From NCBI GenBank assembly GCA_045580645.1, contig JAZNOG010000024.1, forward strand, positions 1 through 19,297: a DNA stretch of 19,297 nucleotides. The letters are read 5' to 3'. This document shows positions 5,712 through 12,701 of the stretch, in pieces; the first letter of the stretch is position 1; each line of letters begins with the position of its first letter. A program made the translations under genes and the position numbers. The stretch is from HGM10836 sp045580645. Its GTDB lineage: Bacteria > Bacillota_I > Bacilli_A > RF39 > UBA660. The notes beneath the pieces are model-generated. The model was not told where the DNA came from. It searched no databases and saw nothing but the letters and a program-made list of their open reading frames with translations.

Positions 5712-6620
5712 CTATTTCGCCTCACAATCTGCTTTATGCAATATTTCTAGGTCGTTCCAAATTTCTTCACCTAACAAATTTTTGTATTTGTTTATTGTTT
5801 TTTCAGACATATTAAAATGTAATATCATATGCCATTGGATTAAATTAAGCATATATAATACTCCTGTTGTATGTCCTGCTTTTGCTATCATCTTTATTCC
5901 AATATTAAATAAGCTATCATACGCACTTACTTTTTCGTGATTATAATAATGTGCTACATCTGTTTTTTCACCCTTGCAATTTATAAAAGTTTTAGTTTTT
6001 AATTTTCCTATATCGTGTAATAATCCTGCCATTTTTAAATCGTTTTTCTCTAGTGCATCATATTGTCCTTGAATAATATTTTGTACCTTTATACAGTGTT
6101 CTAACACTGTTAAAGTATGGTGTGGATTGTCTTGTGGCATATCTTCTAATTCATCAATACAGAAACAATAATCACTATTATATCTAATATGTATGTCATC
6201 AAATCCTTCATACTTTTGTGGTATGTAAAAATTATGATACATTCTTTTTATGACATATTCTGGCACATTTCTTTTTCTCTTTGCATTTCTTTCTAAACAT
6301 TCTTCATAAGGTGTCGCTATTAATACTGCAATTTTCTCAACTTCCATTTTATTTAATTGTTGTAAAAATGCTCTTCTCTTTTTATAGTCAATATTTGTAG
6401 CATCATATATTACATTACCTACTTTTAATCTTTCTTTTATTCTTTTTCCCACTTCTTCAAATACTAATCCATTCTGTGTTTGGTCGTTTATATCTCCAAG
6501 TAGTTCTTTTCTTATCTCGTCAGAAGATACAATAACTGCATCCTCTGACTTTGATATTTCTTTTGCAATAGTTGATTTTCCAGAAGCAGGAAGTCCTATT
6601 AACATATATAATTTATTCAT
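5712..6620 (-). CDS. Polynucleotide kinase fused to HD phosphohydrolase (RNA end healing)
   Basis: A two-domain protein of 302 residues. The N-terminal P-loop kinase has Walker A GLPASGKST (9-17), then SSDEIRK with D34 and R37 in the positions equivalent to D35 and R38 of T4 polynucleotide kinase, and an Arg-rich lid (RNAKRKR, 111-117). The C-terminal half is an HD domain: H175 in VLEHC, H202-D203 in LLHDIGK, H224 and H228, and D298 near the end, similar to the HD domain of CCA-adding enzymes. The expected activities are 5'-OH phosphorylation and removal of 3' or 2',3'-cyclic phosphate, which would prepare broken RNA for the ligase upstream. It is as long as T4 Pnkp (301 aa) and in the same order, but with HD in place of the HAD phosphatase. 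The start has a GGAAAGGAAA leader. Confidence 0.85.
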   Translation of the reverse strand: MNKLYMLIGLPASGKSTIAKEISKSEDAVIVSSDEIRKELLGDINDQTQNGLVFEEVGKRIKERLKVGNVIYDATNIDYKKRRAFLQQLNKMEVEKIAVLIATPYEECLERNAKRKRNVPEYVIKRMYHNFYIPQKYEGFDDIHIRYNSDYCFCIDELEDMPQDNPHHTLTVLEHCIKVQNIIQGQYDALEKNDLKMAGLLHDIGKLKTKTFINCKGEKTDVAHYYNHEKVSAYDSLFNIGIKMIAKAGHTTGVLYMLNLIQWHMILHFNMSEKTINKYKNLLGEEIWNDLEILHKADCEAK

Positions 6621-6902
6621 TTATATTTCCTTTCCTAAATAGGATAATTTTTTACTTATAAGTTTTTCCCACTTTTCTATTACTTTTAATAGTTCTTCTA
6701 TGCTATGTTCTTTTTCTCTTGATATGTATTTACGTGTTTCTTTCTTCAGTAACCCCCTGAAACATCCTTCTATTGTTGAATAAAATCCGTATATTTCATA
6801 TTTATCTTCTTCTGTTCCAGTTTCAGTTTTTACTTTTACTTTTTCTTTTAGCATATAACAATGAGTATCTGCATCTATGTAATATTTATCGTTTATATTA
6901 AT
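6621..6902 (-). CDS. DUF5405-like small phage protein, start codon not canonical
   Basis: The first ATG in frame is at 6854, but the frame stays open upstream to 6923, and those codons read INDKYYIDADTHCY. This matches what I recall of the N-terminus of small phage proteins with the pattern 'KYYI..D...Y.L', then 'GFYSTIEGCFRGLL', then 'SIEELLKVIEKW'. A GGAGG lies at 6915-6919, inside the previous gene's last codons. No ATG, GTG or TTG follows it in frame. The closest candidates are ATT at 6902 and ATA at 6911. I place the start at 6902 with low certainty. Function of the family is unknown. The stop is adjacent to the kinase-HD start. Confidence 0.55.
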   Translation of the reverse strand: MNINDKYYIDADTHCYMLKEKVKVKTETGTEEDKYEIYGFYSTIEGCFRGLLKKETRKYISREKEHSIEELLKVIEKWEKLISKKLSYLGKEI

Positions 6903-6903
6903 C

Positions 6904-7275
6904 CTATTTATTTTCCTCCAACCTTATATTATTTTCTTTGCAATATTCTAGTACTTCTTTTAATGCTCGTTCTGCTCTGTCACTTCCATAGCCACCATCA
7001 CATTCTCTTGTAAGTCTTTCTACGAAATATTGTGCTACTGGTATCACTTTACTTGTTCCATCATCATTAAACACTAAAAAATCTGAATCTAATTCTAACC
7101 TGTATCTACTTGTAAAGTCGCCTTTGTTATTACAATACCAATGGTCTGGACAAACTGCTAACTTAGCATCTCTTAATCTAACCCAAGACTTTCCTGTTTT
7201 ATTCCAAGAACGATAACTTCCAGCTCTTTTAAATTCTCCAGTTATTCTATTCCTTATTTTTACTGCTATAACCAT
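6904..7275 (-). CDS. Hypothetical phage protein (123 aa)
   Basis: The ATG follows AAGGAGG with an eight-base spacer and touches the previous stop (TAGATG). The start, KIRNRITGEFKRAGSY.SWNKTGKSW, resembles a recurrent phage opening in which a short strand pair is followed by a W.K.GK.W turn. The rest has two isolated cysteines and a helical, charged C-terminus (ALKEVLEYCKENN). No enzymatic motif. Function unknown. Confidence 0.6.
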   Translation of the reverse strand: MVIAVKIRNRITGEFKRAGSYRSWNKTGKSWVRLRDAKLAVCPDHWYCNNKGDFTSRYRLELDSDFLVFNDDGTSKVIPVAQYFVERLTRECDGGYGSDRAERALKEVLEYCKENNIRLEENK

Positions 7276-7464
7276 CTATTTTTCCTCCTTAAAATAATTT
7301 TCAAAATATTCTATCATCTTATCATCTTCTGGGAAAAATGGGTCTGTTGGCATTGAATTTAATACATTGCACATAAGTTGTCCAAATCTCCAATCAACGG
7401 CATTTTCTTCCCAAACTTTTCCCAATCTATCAAGAAACGGTTTAATTCTTGCTTTATCTCTCAT
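7276..7464 (-). CDS. Conserved small phage protein (62 aa)
   Basis: The start is the ATG at 7464 after GGAG, eight to nine bases away. The in-frame TTG at 7482 lies within the upstream endonuclease gene. The pattern RDKARIKPFLDRLGKVWEEN, then RFGQLMCN, then DPFFPEDDKMIEYF matches a family frequent in Firmicute genomes and phages ('R.I...L..I...W...P..R.GQL..N...DPFY.ED'). The biochemical role is not known to me. Its leader lies in the end of the HNH gene, so the endonuclease may sit in what was once a direct junction. Confidence 0.65.
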   Translation of the reverse strand: MRDKARIKPFLDRLGKVWEENAVDWRFGQLMCNVLNSMPTDPFFPEDDKMIEYFENYFKEEK

Positions 7465-7466
7465 TT

Positions 7467-7985
7467 TTATTTCTCCTTCCAAGTTTTGTTGTTAACTATA
7501 TATTGTATGGTACTCTTAGATACATTAAATTTTTTAGCTAATGCTCTAATACTAAAATCATTACTAAATGGTTTGTATTTTTCTCTAATATAATAAATAT
7601 CATCCCAAGTTAACTTTGCTTTACCACTTTGTTCTCCTCGTGTTGGAACTTTTAATTTGTTTTTATATGCGTGTTTCTCATTCTCACTTCTGTTACACCA
7701 TTCAAGATTTTCAACACAATTATTTTTCTTATTTCCATCTTTATGATTCACAAAGTTTTTTTCATTAATTTGAATTATAAAAGCTTTTGCAACTTCTCGA
7801 GCTACATTTAAGTGTTTAACTCCTTTATTATCTTTCAATCTTACTTTTACATACAACCTATCAGAAGTAGGAGTTGTATGTTGTTTAACTATTTTCTTCG
7901 TTTTCAAATTTCTAATATTTCCCATATTTGATATTTCATAGTTGGTATTAGGAATACTTATCCATTTTTCTGTATCTCTACTCAT
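7467..7985 (-). CDS. NUMOD4/HNH homing endonuclease (172 aa)
   Basis: Three parts are visible. A NUMOD4 region, EKWISIP...YEISNMGNIRN (about 6-26). An HNH core, H58 in HLNVAREVAKAF then VNHKDGNKKNN with N80, H81, D83, and ENLEWC (92-97). A C-terminal helix-turn-helix, SIRALAKKFNVSKSTI (about 145-160), that would give DNA site recognition. This is the typical build of free-standing HNH homing endonucleases in phages, which cut related genomes lacking the gene and spread by repair. It has its own GGAG site five bases before the ATG. It splits a run of small phage genes next to the RNA-repair set. Confidence 0.88.
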   Translation of the reverse strand: MSRDTEKWISIPNTNYEISNMGNIRNLKTKKIVKQHTTPTSDRLYVKVRLKDNKGVKHLNVAREVAKAFIIQINEKNFVNHKDGNKKNNCVENLEWCNRSENEKHAYKNKLKVPTRGEQSGKAKLTWDDIYYIREKYKPFSNDFSIRALAKKFNVSKSTIQYIVNNKTWKEK

Positions 7986-7987
7986 GA

Positions 7988-8323
7988 TTACTCCTTTACT
8001 TTAAAATACATAAAATTCAAATGATTTTTTGGATATTTTTTAAAAGTATTATCTAACCACATTTCTAATAATTCAAAAGCATCATTATGCTCTTCTATGT
8101 TATTTACTAATATTTTCTTATATTCACAGCTTAAATTCAGGTCGTTAAAATGACGTGCTACTTCATTTTCCCAATCGCTTCCTCTAAAAGTTCTTATTCC
8201 CCAATCACTTTCTCTATTTCCAACTTTAAAGTCTGCTAACAAACCATCTACCAAAAATGCTGTTGTATAAACATAATGAGGGTACACTTCAAAATTGCTA
8301 TATTCTAACATCTTATCACTCAT
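7988..8323 (-). CDS. Hypothetical protein (111 aa)
   Basis: Good GGAGG site, eight to nine bases before the ATG. The protein is mixed alpha/beta in appearance, with aromatic-rich segments (YPHYVYTTAFLVDGLLADFKVG) and RTFRGSDWENEVARHFN in the middle, followed by helical acidic stretches. No signal, membrane or metal-binding pattern. No family recognised. It ends just before the HNH gene. Confidence 0.55.
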   Translation of the reverse strand: MSDKMLEYSNFEVYPHYVYTTAFLVDGLLADFKVGNRESDWGIRTFRGSDWENEVARHFNDLNLSCEYKKILVNNIEEHNDAFELLEMWLDNTFKKYPKNHLNFMYFKVKE

Positions 8324-8552
8324 CTTTTATTTCCTCCAAAACTGTTATATTTGAATTATTTATATTTATTTCAACTATTTGATGCCCTTTTTTGCTATGT
8401 GGTGTATGTGAGTATCTATGACCTTTATATCCTTTTAAAGCATTTCTAGCCTCTTCTCTTCTTTGATAAAATGGTATAGGGTATTTGTATGAACATCTAA
8501 CAAATTTTCCTGTATCTTTATCTATTACTGCATAACATTTAAAATTATCCAT
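8316..8552 (-). CDS. Hypothetical small protein (78 aa)
   Basis: The start follows GGAGGAAGCACAAG. The protein opens CYAVIDKDTGKFVRCSYKYPIPFYQRREEAR, which resembles short phage/plasmid proteins of the type 'V.D..TGK.V......IPFF..R..AR'. It then has a basic middle (GYKGHRYSHTPHSKKGH) and a short beta-rich end. Function unknown. It overlaps the RNA ligase gene by eight bases and the next gene by eight, so the three are coupled. Confidence 0.55.
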   Translation of the reverse strand: MDNFKCYAVIDKDTGKFVRCSYKYPIPFYQRREEARNALKGYKGHRYSHTPHSKKGHQIVEININNSNITVLEEIKDE

Positions 8553-9807
8553 CTTGTGCTTCCTCCATATCTGGCACTTCTGCCGTATCTTTTATTATTC
8601 CTTCTAATACTTTAAAATAGAATCCTTTTTTCTTGTATGCTTTAAATGTTTTTCTTCCTTCTATTCTAACAACTACACCTTCGTTTACGTGTGTCTTTCC
8701 TACTGGGTCAGTTATATCTAAGTATTTTTCAACTTTATTTACTAAATCTTCTTCTGTTTTGAAGAATAATTTTTCAAGTTCTGGTACGTGTGCTACTCCC
8801 ATTTCTTCACATCTTGTTTTTACTAATTCCCAAGGATATTCAACTACATATCCATCTTCGTTTGTCATTGTCATTCTATATACATAGATATTATTAAATC
8901 CTTCAGCACAACCATAAGAGAATCTGGTTTTATTTCCATATTTCTTAATAAATTCTTTATCTTGTATCTTTTTATTGTCTCCATCTGGCATTATTGGAGT
9001 AGATTCGTTTACATATCCAACTACTTCATAATATACAGTTTCTCCCTTGTGTAATTTACCTTTAAACCAGTCGTGATATACTCTCCTAAAAGCATCACTT
9101 CCATAGAATCCACTATTAAAGTTTTCTAACACTACTCTTCTTGTTCCTGTTACAATATCAAATTTTGTCTTAAAATGTCTTTTTATAAACTTAGCGAATT
9201 TATTATTACCTTCTTTTGGTAGGTTTCCTGTTCTTTGTGATGTTCCGTGCATTTTTAAAGTTATATAACACAAGTCTCCTTTTTTGAACTCACCTAAATT
9301 GTAATCTAATTGTTCTGTATCTACGTGTTCTTTGAATAATGGATATAATATTTTCTTTTTCTTTGTTTTAGTTTTATTTGCACCATTACTTTGTCTTTGA
9401 TTTGTTCTTGGAATATATTTTTCGCAAATTAAATGTTTATTGAAAGTTGTTATTCTATCTCCTACTTTTAATTTTGTTATATCTCCAAAATCTTTTAAAC
9501 TAGACAATGGCATAAATAAACCATCTGACTTTTCGCCTCTTAATTTTAAAGCTTTTATATTTCTTTTGTTTGGGTCTAAATATCCCCCAACATCATTTCC
9601 ATTCTCGTCTTTTCTTCTCACTAAATCATTTTTAGTAGCATATTCTTCACTTAACTTACCATCTATTGGAAAATAAATTCCTATATCTCCTTCTTTAGCT
9701 GATAAATCTATTATTACTTGATTGCCAAAACATTCTGCTACTTGTAATCTATCTGCATTACTATGCTTTCTAACATTTTTTAAGGTTGTTATATATGCTT
9801 CATACAT
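8545..9807 (-). CDS. RNA ligase, Rnl5/DRB0094 type (420 aa)
   Basis: The N-terminal part (about 5-135) has NADRLQVAEC and GDIGIYFPIDGKLSEEYATKN, typical of the OB-fold domain of DRB0094-family ligases. The nucleotidyltransferase domain follows: motif I LKMHGTS (184-190), with K185 as the predicted adenylylated lysine; motif III VYYEVVGYV (258-266, E261); motif IV EGVVVRIEG (377-385); and a motif V-like KAYKKKGFYFKV (389-400) with several lysines. All residues needed for ATP-dependent strand joining appear present. A Lys-rich linker (TKTKKKKI) separates the two parts. The expected role is to seal 3'-OH/5'-phosphate ends in nicked RNA. It lies three kilobases upstream of the kinase-HD gene in the same unit. 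Strong GGAGG site. Confidence 0.9.
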   Translation of the reverse strand: MYEAYITTLKNVRKHSNADRLQVAECFGNQVIIDLSAKEGDIGIYFPIDGKLSEEYATKNDLVRRKDENGNDVGGYLDPNKRNIKALKLRGEKSDGLFMPLSSLKDFGDITKLKVGDRITTFNKHLICEKYIPRTNQRQSNGANKTKTKKKKILYPLFKEHVDTEQLDYNLGEFKKGDLCYITLKMHGTSQRTGNLPKEGNNKFAKFIKRHFKTKFDIVTGTRRVVLENFNSGFYGSDAFRRVYHDWFKGKLHKGETVYYEVVGYVNESTPIMPDGDNKKIQDKEFIKKYGNKTRFSYGCAEGFNNIYVYRMTMTNEDGYVVEYPWELVKTRCEEMGVAHVPELEKLFFKTEEDLVNKVEKYLDITDPVGKTHVNEGVVVRIEGRKTFKAYKKKGFYFKVLEGIIKDTAEVPDMEEAQDG

Positions 9808-10075
9808 ATTCTTTTTCCTCCATTTCTTTATTAGCTAAATTAATAGTATTTTGTATTTCATTACACTGCCATTCTAATTTATTTATTAATTTCTTATATT
9901 CTTCTTTTGATGCTGGAACATAATATCCGTCATCATATAAGATAATATATTGTTTTCTTAATGCTTCTATTTCTTTTTTAAATGTTTCTACATTATTAAT
10001 TTTAGCTTTATACATTAGTGTCTCTCTTGTTTCTCTATGTTTTCTTCCTACTGGAATTACATCAATTAAATTCAT
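9800..10075 (-). CDS. Small winged-helix-like phage protein (91 aa)
   Basis: Starts after AGAGGAGG. The opening NLIDVIPVGRKHRETRETLM, then FKKEIEALRKQYIILYDDGYYVPASKEE, follows a pattern I associate with small phage winged-helix proteins ('IPVG...A.TR..L....R..I..LR....I....GYY.P.S..E'). The C-terminal 35 residues form a charged helix. It may bind DNA as a regulator, but no target is visible. It overlaps the RNA ligase start by eight bases. Confidence 0.55.
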   Translation of the reverse strand: MNLIDVIPVGRKHRETRETLMYKAKINNVETFKKEIEALRKQYIILYDDGYYVPASKEEYKKLINKLEWQCNEIQNTINLANKEMEEKEYV

Positions 10076-10797
10076 TAGTATTCCTCCTCTGGACTATATA
10101 CTCCATTCGGCTGTTTCTTTAACTCTATTGCTTTTAAACTCTTTCCCTGATTTACAGCTTCTATTTGTTTCATAATAGAATTAATATCAGCTTGTGATTT
10201 GTGTTCTATTATAATTGGACTATTAGCTTCAACCATTCCGTGTTCTGCTTTAGTTCTATATATTGTACTTATTTCTTTAACGTCACCATCTTGTGCTGAT
10301 GTAAGTAAAATGTCTGTAATATAGTCATCAATTTTTTGCATTATTTCTTGTCGTTCTGAATCCTCACTTTGTCTCCAGTTATCATATGTCTTGCTACTTA
10401 TTCCTGCAAATCCACAGAAATTCTTTTTAGTAGGCAAAAATCTTTGTACTTCGTTAATCTTTTCAATAAATTTTTGATAATATTCAAATACTATTGCTAA
10501 TTCAGTATTGTTATATTTAGGTGATAAGCCCACTATACTTTTTTGAGTAATTAACGATTTTATTTCTATTACAGACATAGAGCTTTCAACGTGCTTTAAT
10601 CTATATATTAAGTCAAATAACCTTTGTTCTAAATAATCATTTAAGTTGTCTTGATATTCTTTTTTTATCAATTCGCTTTTCATATTTGTTAACTTATTTT
10701 GGTTTTCTTTATTTTCTATCTTTTTAGCATCGATAGTTTCTCTCATTTTACTTACACTTTCTTCGCTTTTTTGCTTTCTTTTATCTTCTTTCCTAAT
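10075..10797 (-). CDS. DNA-binding protein resembling terminase small subunit; probable ATT start
   Basis: From the first ATG (10746) the product has 223 residues. However, the only good ribosome site, AAAGGAGG at 10801-10808, lies about 55 bases upstream, and the frame between reads RKEDKRKQKSEE without any NTG codon. I therefore place the start at the ATT at 10797 (240 residues). The centre has FCGFAGISSKTYDNWRQSE (a helix-turn-helix), then EIMQKIDDYITDILL, then ISTIYRTKAEHGMVEAN. This resembles terminase small subunits and related phage packaging proteins, where the HTH is followed by '..IF..KN.FGM'. No large terminase follows, so packaging is only one option. A replication or regulatory DNA-binding role is the alternative. 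Confidence 0.5.
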   Translation of the reverse strand: MRKEDKRKQKSEESVSKMRETIDAKKIENKENQNKLTNMKSELIKKEYQDNLNDYLEQRLFDLIYRLKHVESSMSVIEIKSLITQKSIVGLSPKYNNTELAIVFEYYQKFIEKINEVQRFLPTKKNFCGFAGISSKTYDNWRQSEDSERQEIMQKIDDYITDILLTSAQDGDVKEISTIYRTKAEHGMVEANSPIIIEHKSQADINSIMKQIEAVNQGKSLKAIELKKQPNGVYSPEEEY

Positions 10798-10808
10798 AAT
10801 CCTCCTTT
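10795..10808 (-). promoter_or_regulatory. Strong ribosome site followed by ATT, not ATG
   Basis: On the minus strand AAAGGAGG is followed by ATT ATT AGG AAA. The next ATG in the gene's frame is about 55 bases downstream and has no ribosome site of its own. GGAG and the second ATT are four bases apart, the same layout as before RusA. This decides the proposed start at 10797. Confidence 0.5.
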
Positions 10809-10812
10809 AACA

Positions 10813-11094
10813 CTATTTTTGTGTTATTTGTTCTTTTATTTTTAATAAGCCCTCGTGGGCTGAAAATAATGCCTCTTCTTGCATTTCAATTATTTTGTCT
10901 TTTGCCTTTAATATCTTCTTATTAAAATATTCTGACATTCCCAACTCAAACCATAGCATAGCTACAATTCCCCAAGTAAAGTCGTTTTCAACTATTGCAA
11001 CTATTATGCTAAAAACTGCCATTACAAAATCTATCCCAACTTGTATTTTTTCTTGTTTATTTAACTTTGTTATTTCTTTAATTTGTTCTCTCAT
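10813..11094 (-). CDS. Small membrane protein (93 aa)
   Basis: The ATG follows AAAGGA. After a basic amphipathic start (REQIKEITKLNKQEK), two hydrophobic segments at about 19-36 and 42-56 should cross the membrane, joined by a short acidic turn (VENDFT). The last 35 residues form a charged helix (KILKAKDKIIEMQEEALF), probably cytoplasmic. Two spans and a coil could suit a holin-like protein, but there is no endolysin nearby, so I do not call it one. Function unknown. Confidence 0.6.
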   Translation of the reverse strand: MREQIKEITKLNKQEKIQVGIDFVMAVFSIIVAIVENDFTWGIVAMLWFELGMSEYFNKKILKAKDKIIEMQEEALFSAHEGLLKIKEQITQK

Positions 11095-11100
11095 ATCTAT

Positions 11101-11613
11101 TTATTCCTTTCTTCTTAATAATCCTAATAACGCACCTCTTGCTCCAACTAATTCTGCTCTTTCCCTTTTCCAATATTGTTTTTCTTCCCCTAAGCTTTCA
11201 TTAACATAGATAGTAAATTCTTTTATCTGCTCATCTAATTCATTTAGTCTGTCAAGTATAACTGGTATAGGGATACATTTTTCCCAATATAATTCATAAT
11301 AACTATCAGCTTTTTCTTTTAATTGTTCGTTTTCTTCTTTCAATTCAATTATTCTTGCTTTATAACTTCCGTTTTTCTCATAGAAAGACATATGTCTTTC
11401 CAGTTTTGTAATATAATTTAATGCTATTTTCATAAAATTCAATGCTAAATCCTCATCTTCAATGAAATCTTTGTCAATTCTTTCTTGGAAATACATTTTC
11501 ATATTTTCTATGTCTTCCAATTCTACTTTTTTTATTGCTTCTTCTATATCTTCTTTAGATACTTTTTCCATTTTACCTAATAGCTCTTTAATCATTTCAG
11601 GGTCATTTATCAT
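11101..11613 (-). CDS. Coiled-coil protein (170 aa)
   Basis: The start is the ATG at 11613, preceded by AAAGGAAC in the last codons of the upstream gene. An in-frame ATG at 11631 has no ribosome site. The protein is strongly helical and charged, with heptad-like stretches (IIELKEENEQLKEKADSYYELY). No Cys ligands, catalytic motif or membrane segment. Proteins of this kind are common accessories of phage replication operons. I cannot name a function. Confidence 0.6.
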   Translation of the reverse strand: MINDPEMIKELLGKMEKVSKEDIEEAIKKVELEDIENMKMYFQERIDKDFIEDEDLALNFMKIALNYITKLERHMSFYEKNGSYKARIIELKEENEQLKEKADSYYELYWEKCIPIPVILDRLNELDEQIKEFTIYVNESLGEEKQYWKRERAELVGARGALLGLLRRKE

Positions 11614-12115
11614 ATTCTTTGTTCCTTTCATCTAATAATTCTTGTAACACATCTATTTTATAGTTCATCATAAAATAGTCTCCATTTATTTGACTTGATG
11701 TTGATTTAATTTCATCTATCTTTTTTTGTATAGTTGATATATGTATAAAACCTCTGTCAAAAGCATCATTTAATTGTCCTCTTAACATTTGATTCTCTCT
11801 TAATAATCTGTGATATTCTGAATAGTAATCTATATCATCTTCTACAACAAAAGTAGGAACTTCATTTATTTGTGCTAAAAAATACCCTGCTAATTCTTCG
11901 TGTCCTTTTTCTTTTAGTTTAACTGCTGTCCTACGATATAGTCTTCTTAGGTCATTATTATCTTTATCTAACTTCTCATATTCTTTTAATAATTTTTTCA
12001 ATGCCATTTTATCTTTTTGTGCTTTTTCCATATCGTATTCATCACTATCAGCATATAAAATTGCATCATCTAAAAAACTTATTATATCTTTTATTTGTTC
12101 TAAAAACTCTTCCAT
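11603..12115 (-). CDS. Helical/coiled-coil protein (170 aa)
   Basis: Clear GGAG five bases before the ATG. The protein is acidic and helical, with AQKDKMALKKLLKEYEKLDKD in the first half, a basic RRLYRRTAVKLKEKGHEELAGYFL patch around 58-81, and an acidic ending. It overlaps the next gene by eleven bases. No known domain recognised. Length equal to its neighbour 11101-11613 appears coincidental, since the sequences are not obviously alike. Confidence 0.55.
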   Translation of the reverse strand: MEEFLEQIKDIISFLDDAILYADSDEYDMEKAQKDKMALKKLLKEYEKLDKDNNDLRRLYRRTAVKLKEKGHEELAGYFLAQINEVPTFVVEDDIDYYSEYHRLLRENQMLRGQLNDAFDRGFIHISTIQKKIDEIKSTSSQINGDYFMMNYKIDVLQELLDERNKEYDK

Positions 12116-12117
12116 AT

Positions 12118-12699
12118 CTACTCCTTTACTCTTGGATGATATTTTCTATTATCTCTGTTTTTAATAGTTTGAACTACATATTCATTTGGATTTGAAATAA
12201 TCCCTTGCATTAAGTGTCTTAACATATCTTCTTTATCTTTTACAACTCTTCTTTCTTGTCTCTTATTTATATGTTCTTTTACACACGCAACAACTTCATC
12301 TTCATATAGTTCATCTTTCTTTGCAAAATTCTCTATTTTATGTAGAAAATCTTGGTCGTGTCTATCATACAAACTTTGTTTTTCACAACACTTTTTTACT
12401 TCTTCAGATAACTTGAATCTTAAAGCACCTAATTCTCTTGCAAGTTGTAACACGTCTGAAAAGTCTTGTGTTTGCAAACTTGTCATAGCTTTATCTAAGC
12501 TAGAATAAACTACTTTCTTTTCTTCTTTTTGCTCTATGATTCTATTTTTAGTTCCATCTAAAACCTGCATTTTGTTTGCGTACCATTTTCTTTGAGCTTC
12601 GTTTCTAGCTTGTCTTAAACAATTTTCCTTATTACAATAATCTTTCTTTTTGCCTCTTGCATTAGGAGTAAATTCTTCATTACAATATTTACATTTCAT
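12118..12699 (-). CDS. Protein with N-terminal zinc-finger-like motif (193 aa)
   Basis: The N-terminus reads KCKYCNEEFTPNARGKKKDYCNKENCLRQAR: CxxC at residues 3-6, then Cys pairs at about 22 and 27, a treble-clef-like zinc motif with a basic environment. The remaining 150 residues are charged and helical, with isolated cysteines, and end in a basic IKNRDNRKYHPRVKE. The start has a GGGAGGG ribosome site. DNA or RNA binding is plausible from the zinc motif and charge. The exact role is unknown. Confidence 0.6.
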   Translation of the reverse strand: MKCKYCNEEFTPNARGKKKDYCNKENCLRQARNEAQRKWYANKMQVLDGTKNRIIEQKEEKKVVYSSLDKAMTSLQTQDFSDVLQLARELGALRFKLSEEVKKCCEKQSLYDRHDQDFLHKIENFAKKDELYEDEVVACVKEHINKRQERRVVKDKEDMLRHLMQGIISNPNEYVVQTIKNRDNRKYHPRVKE

Positions 12700-12701
12700 A
12701 A

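Noticed and set aside
10813..11094. Holin call for the two-span membrane protein
   Set aside because: Size and topology fit, but no endolysin or other lysis gene is adjacent, and many phage small membrane proteins have this shape.
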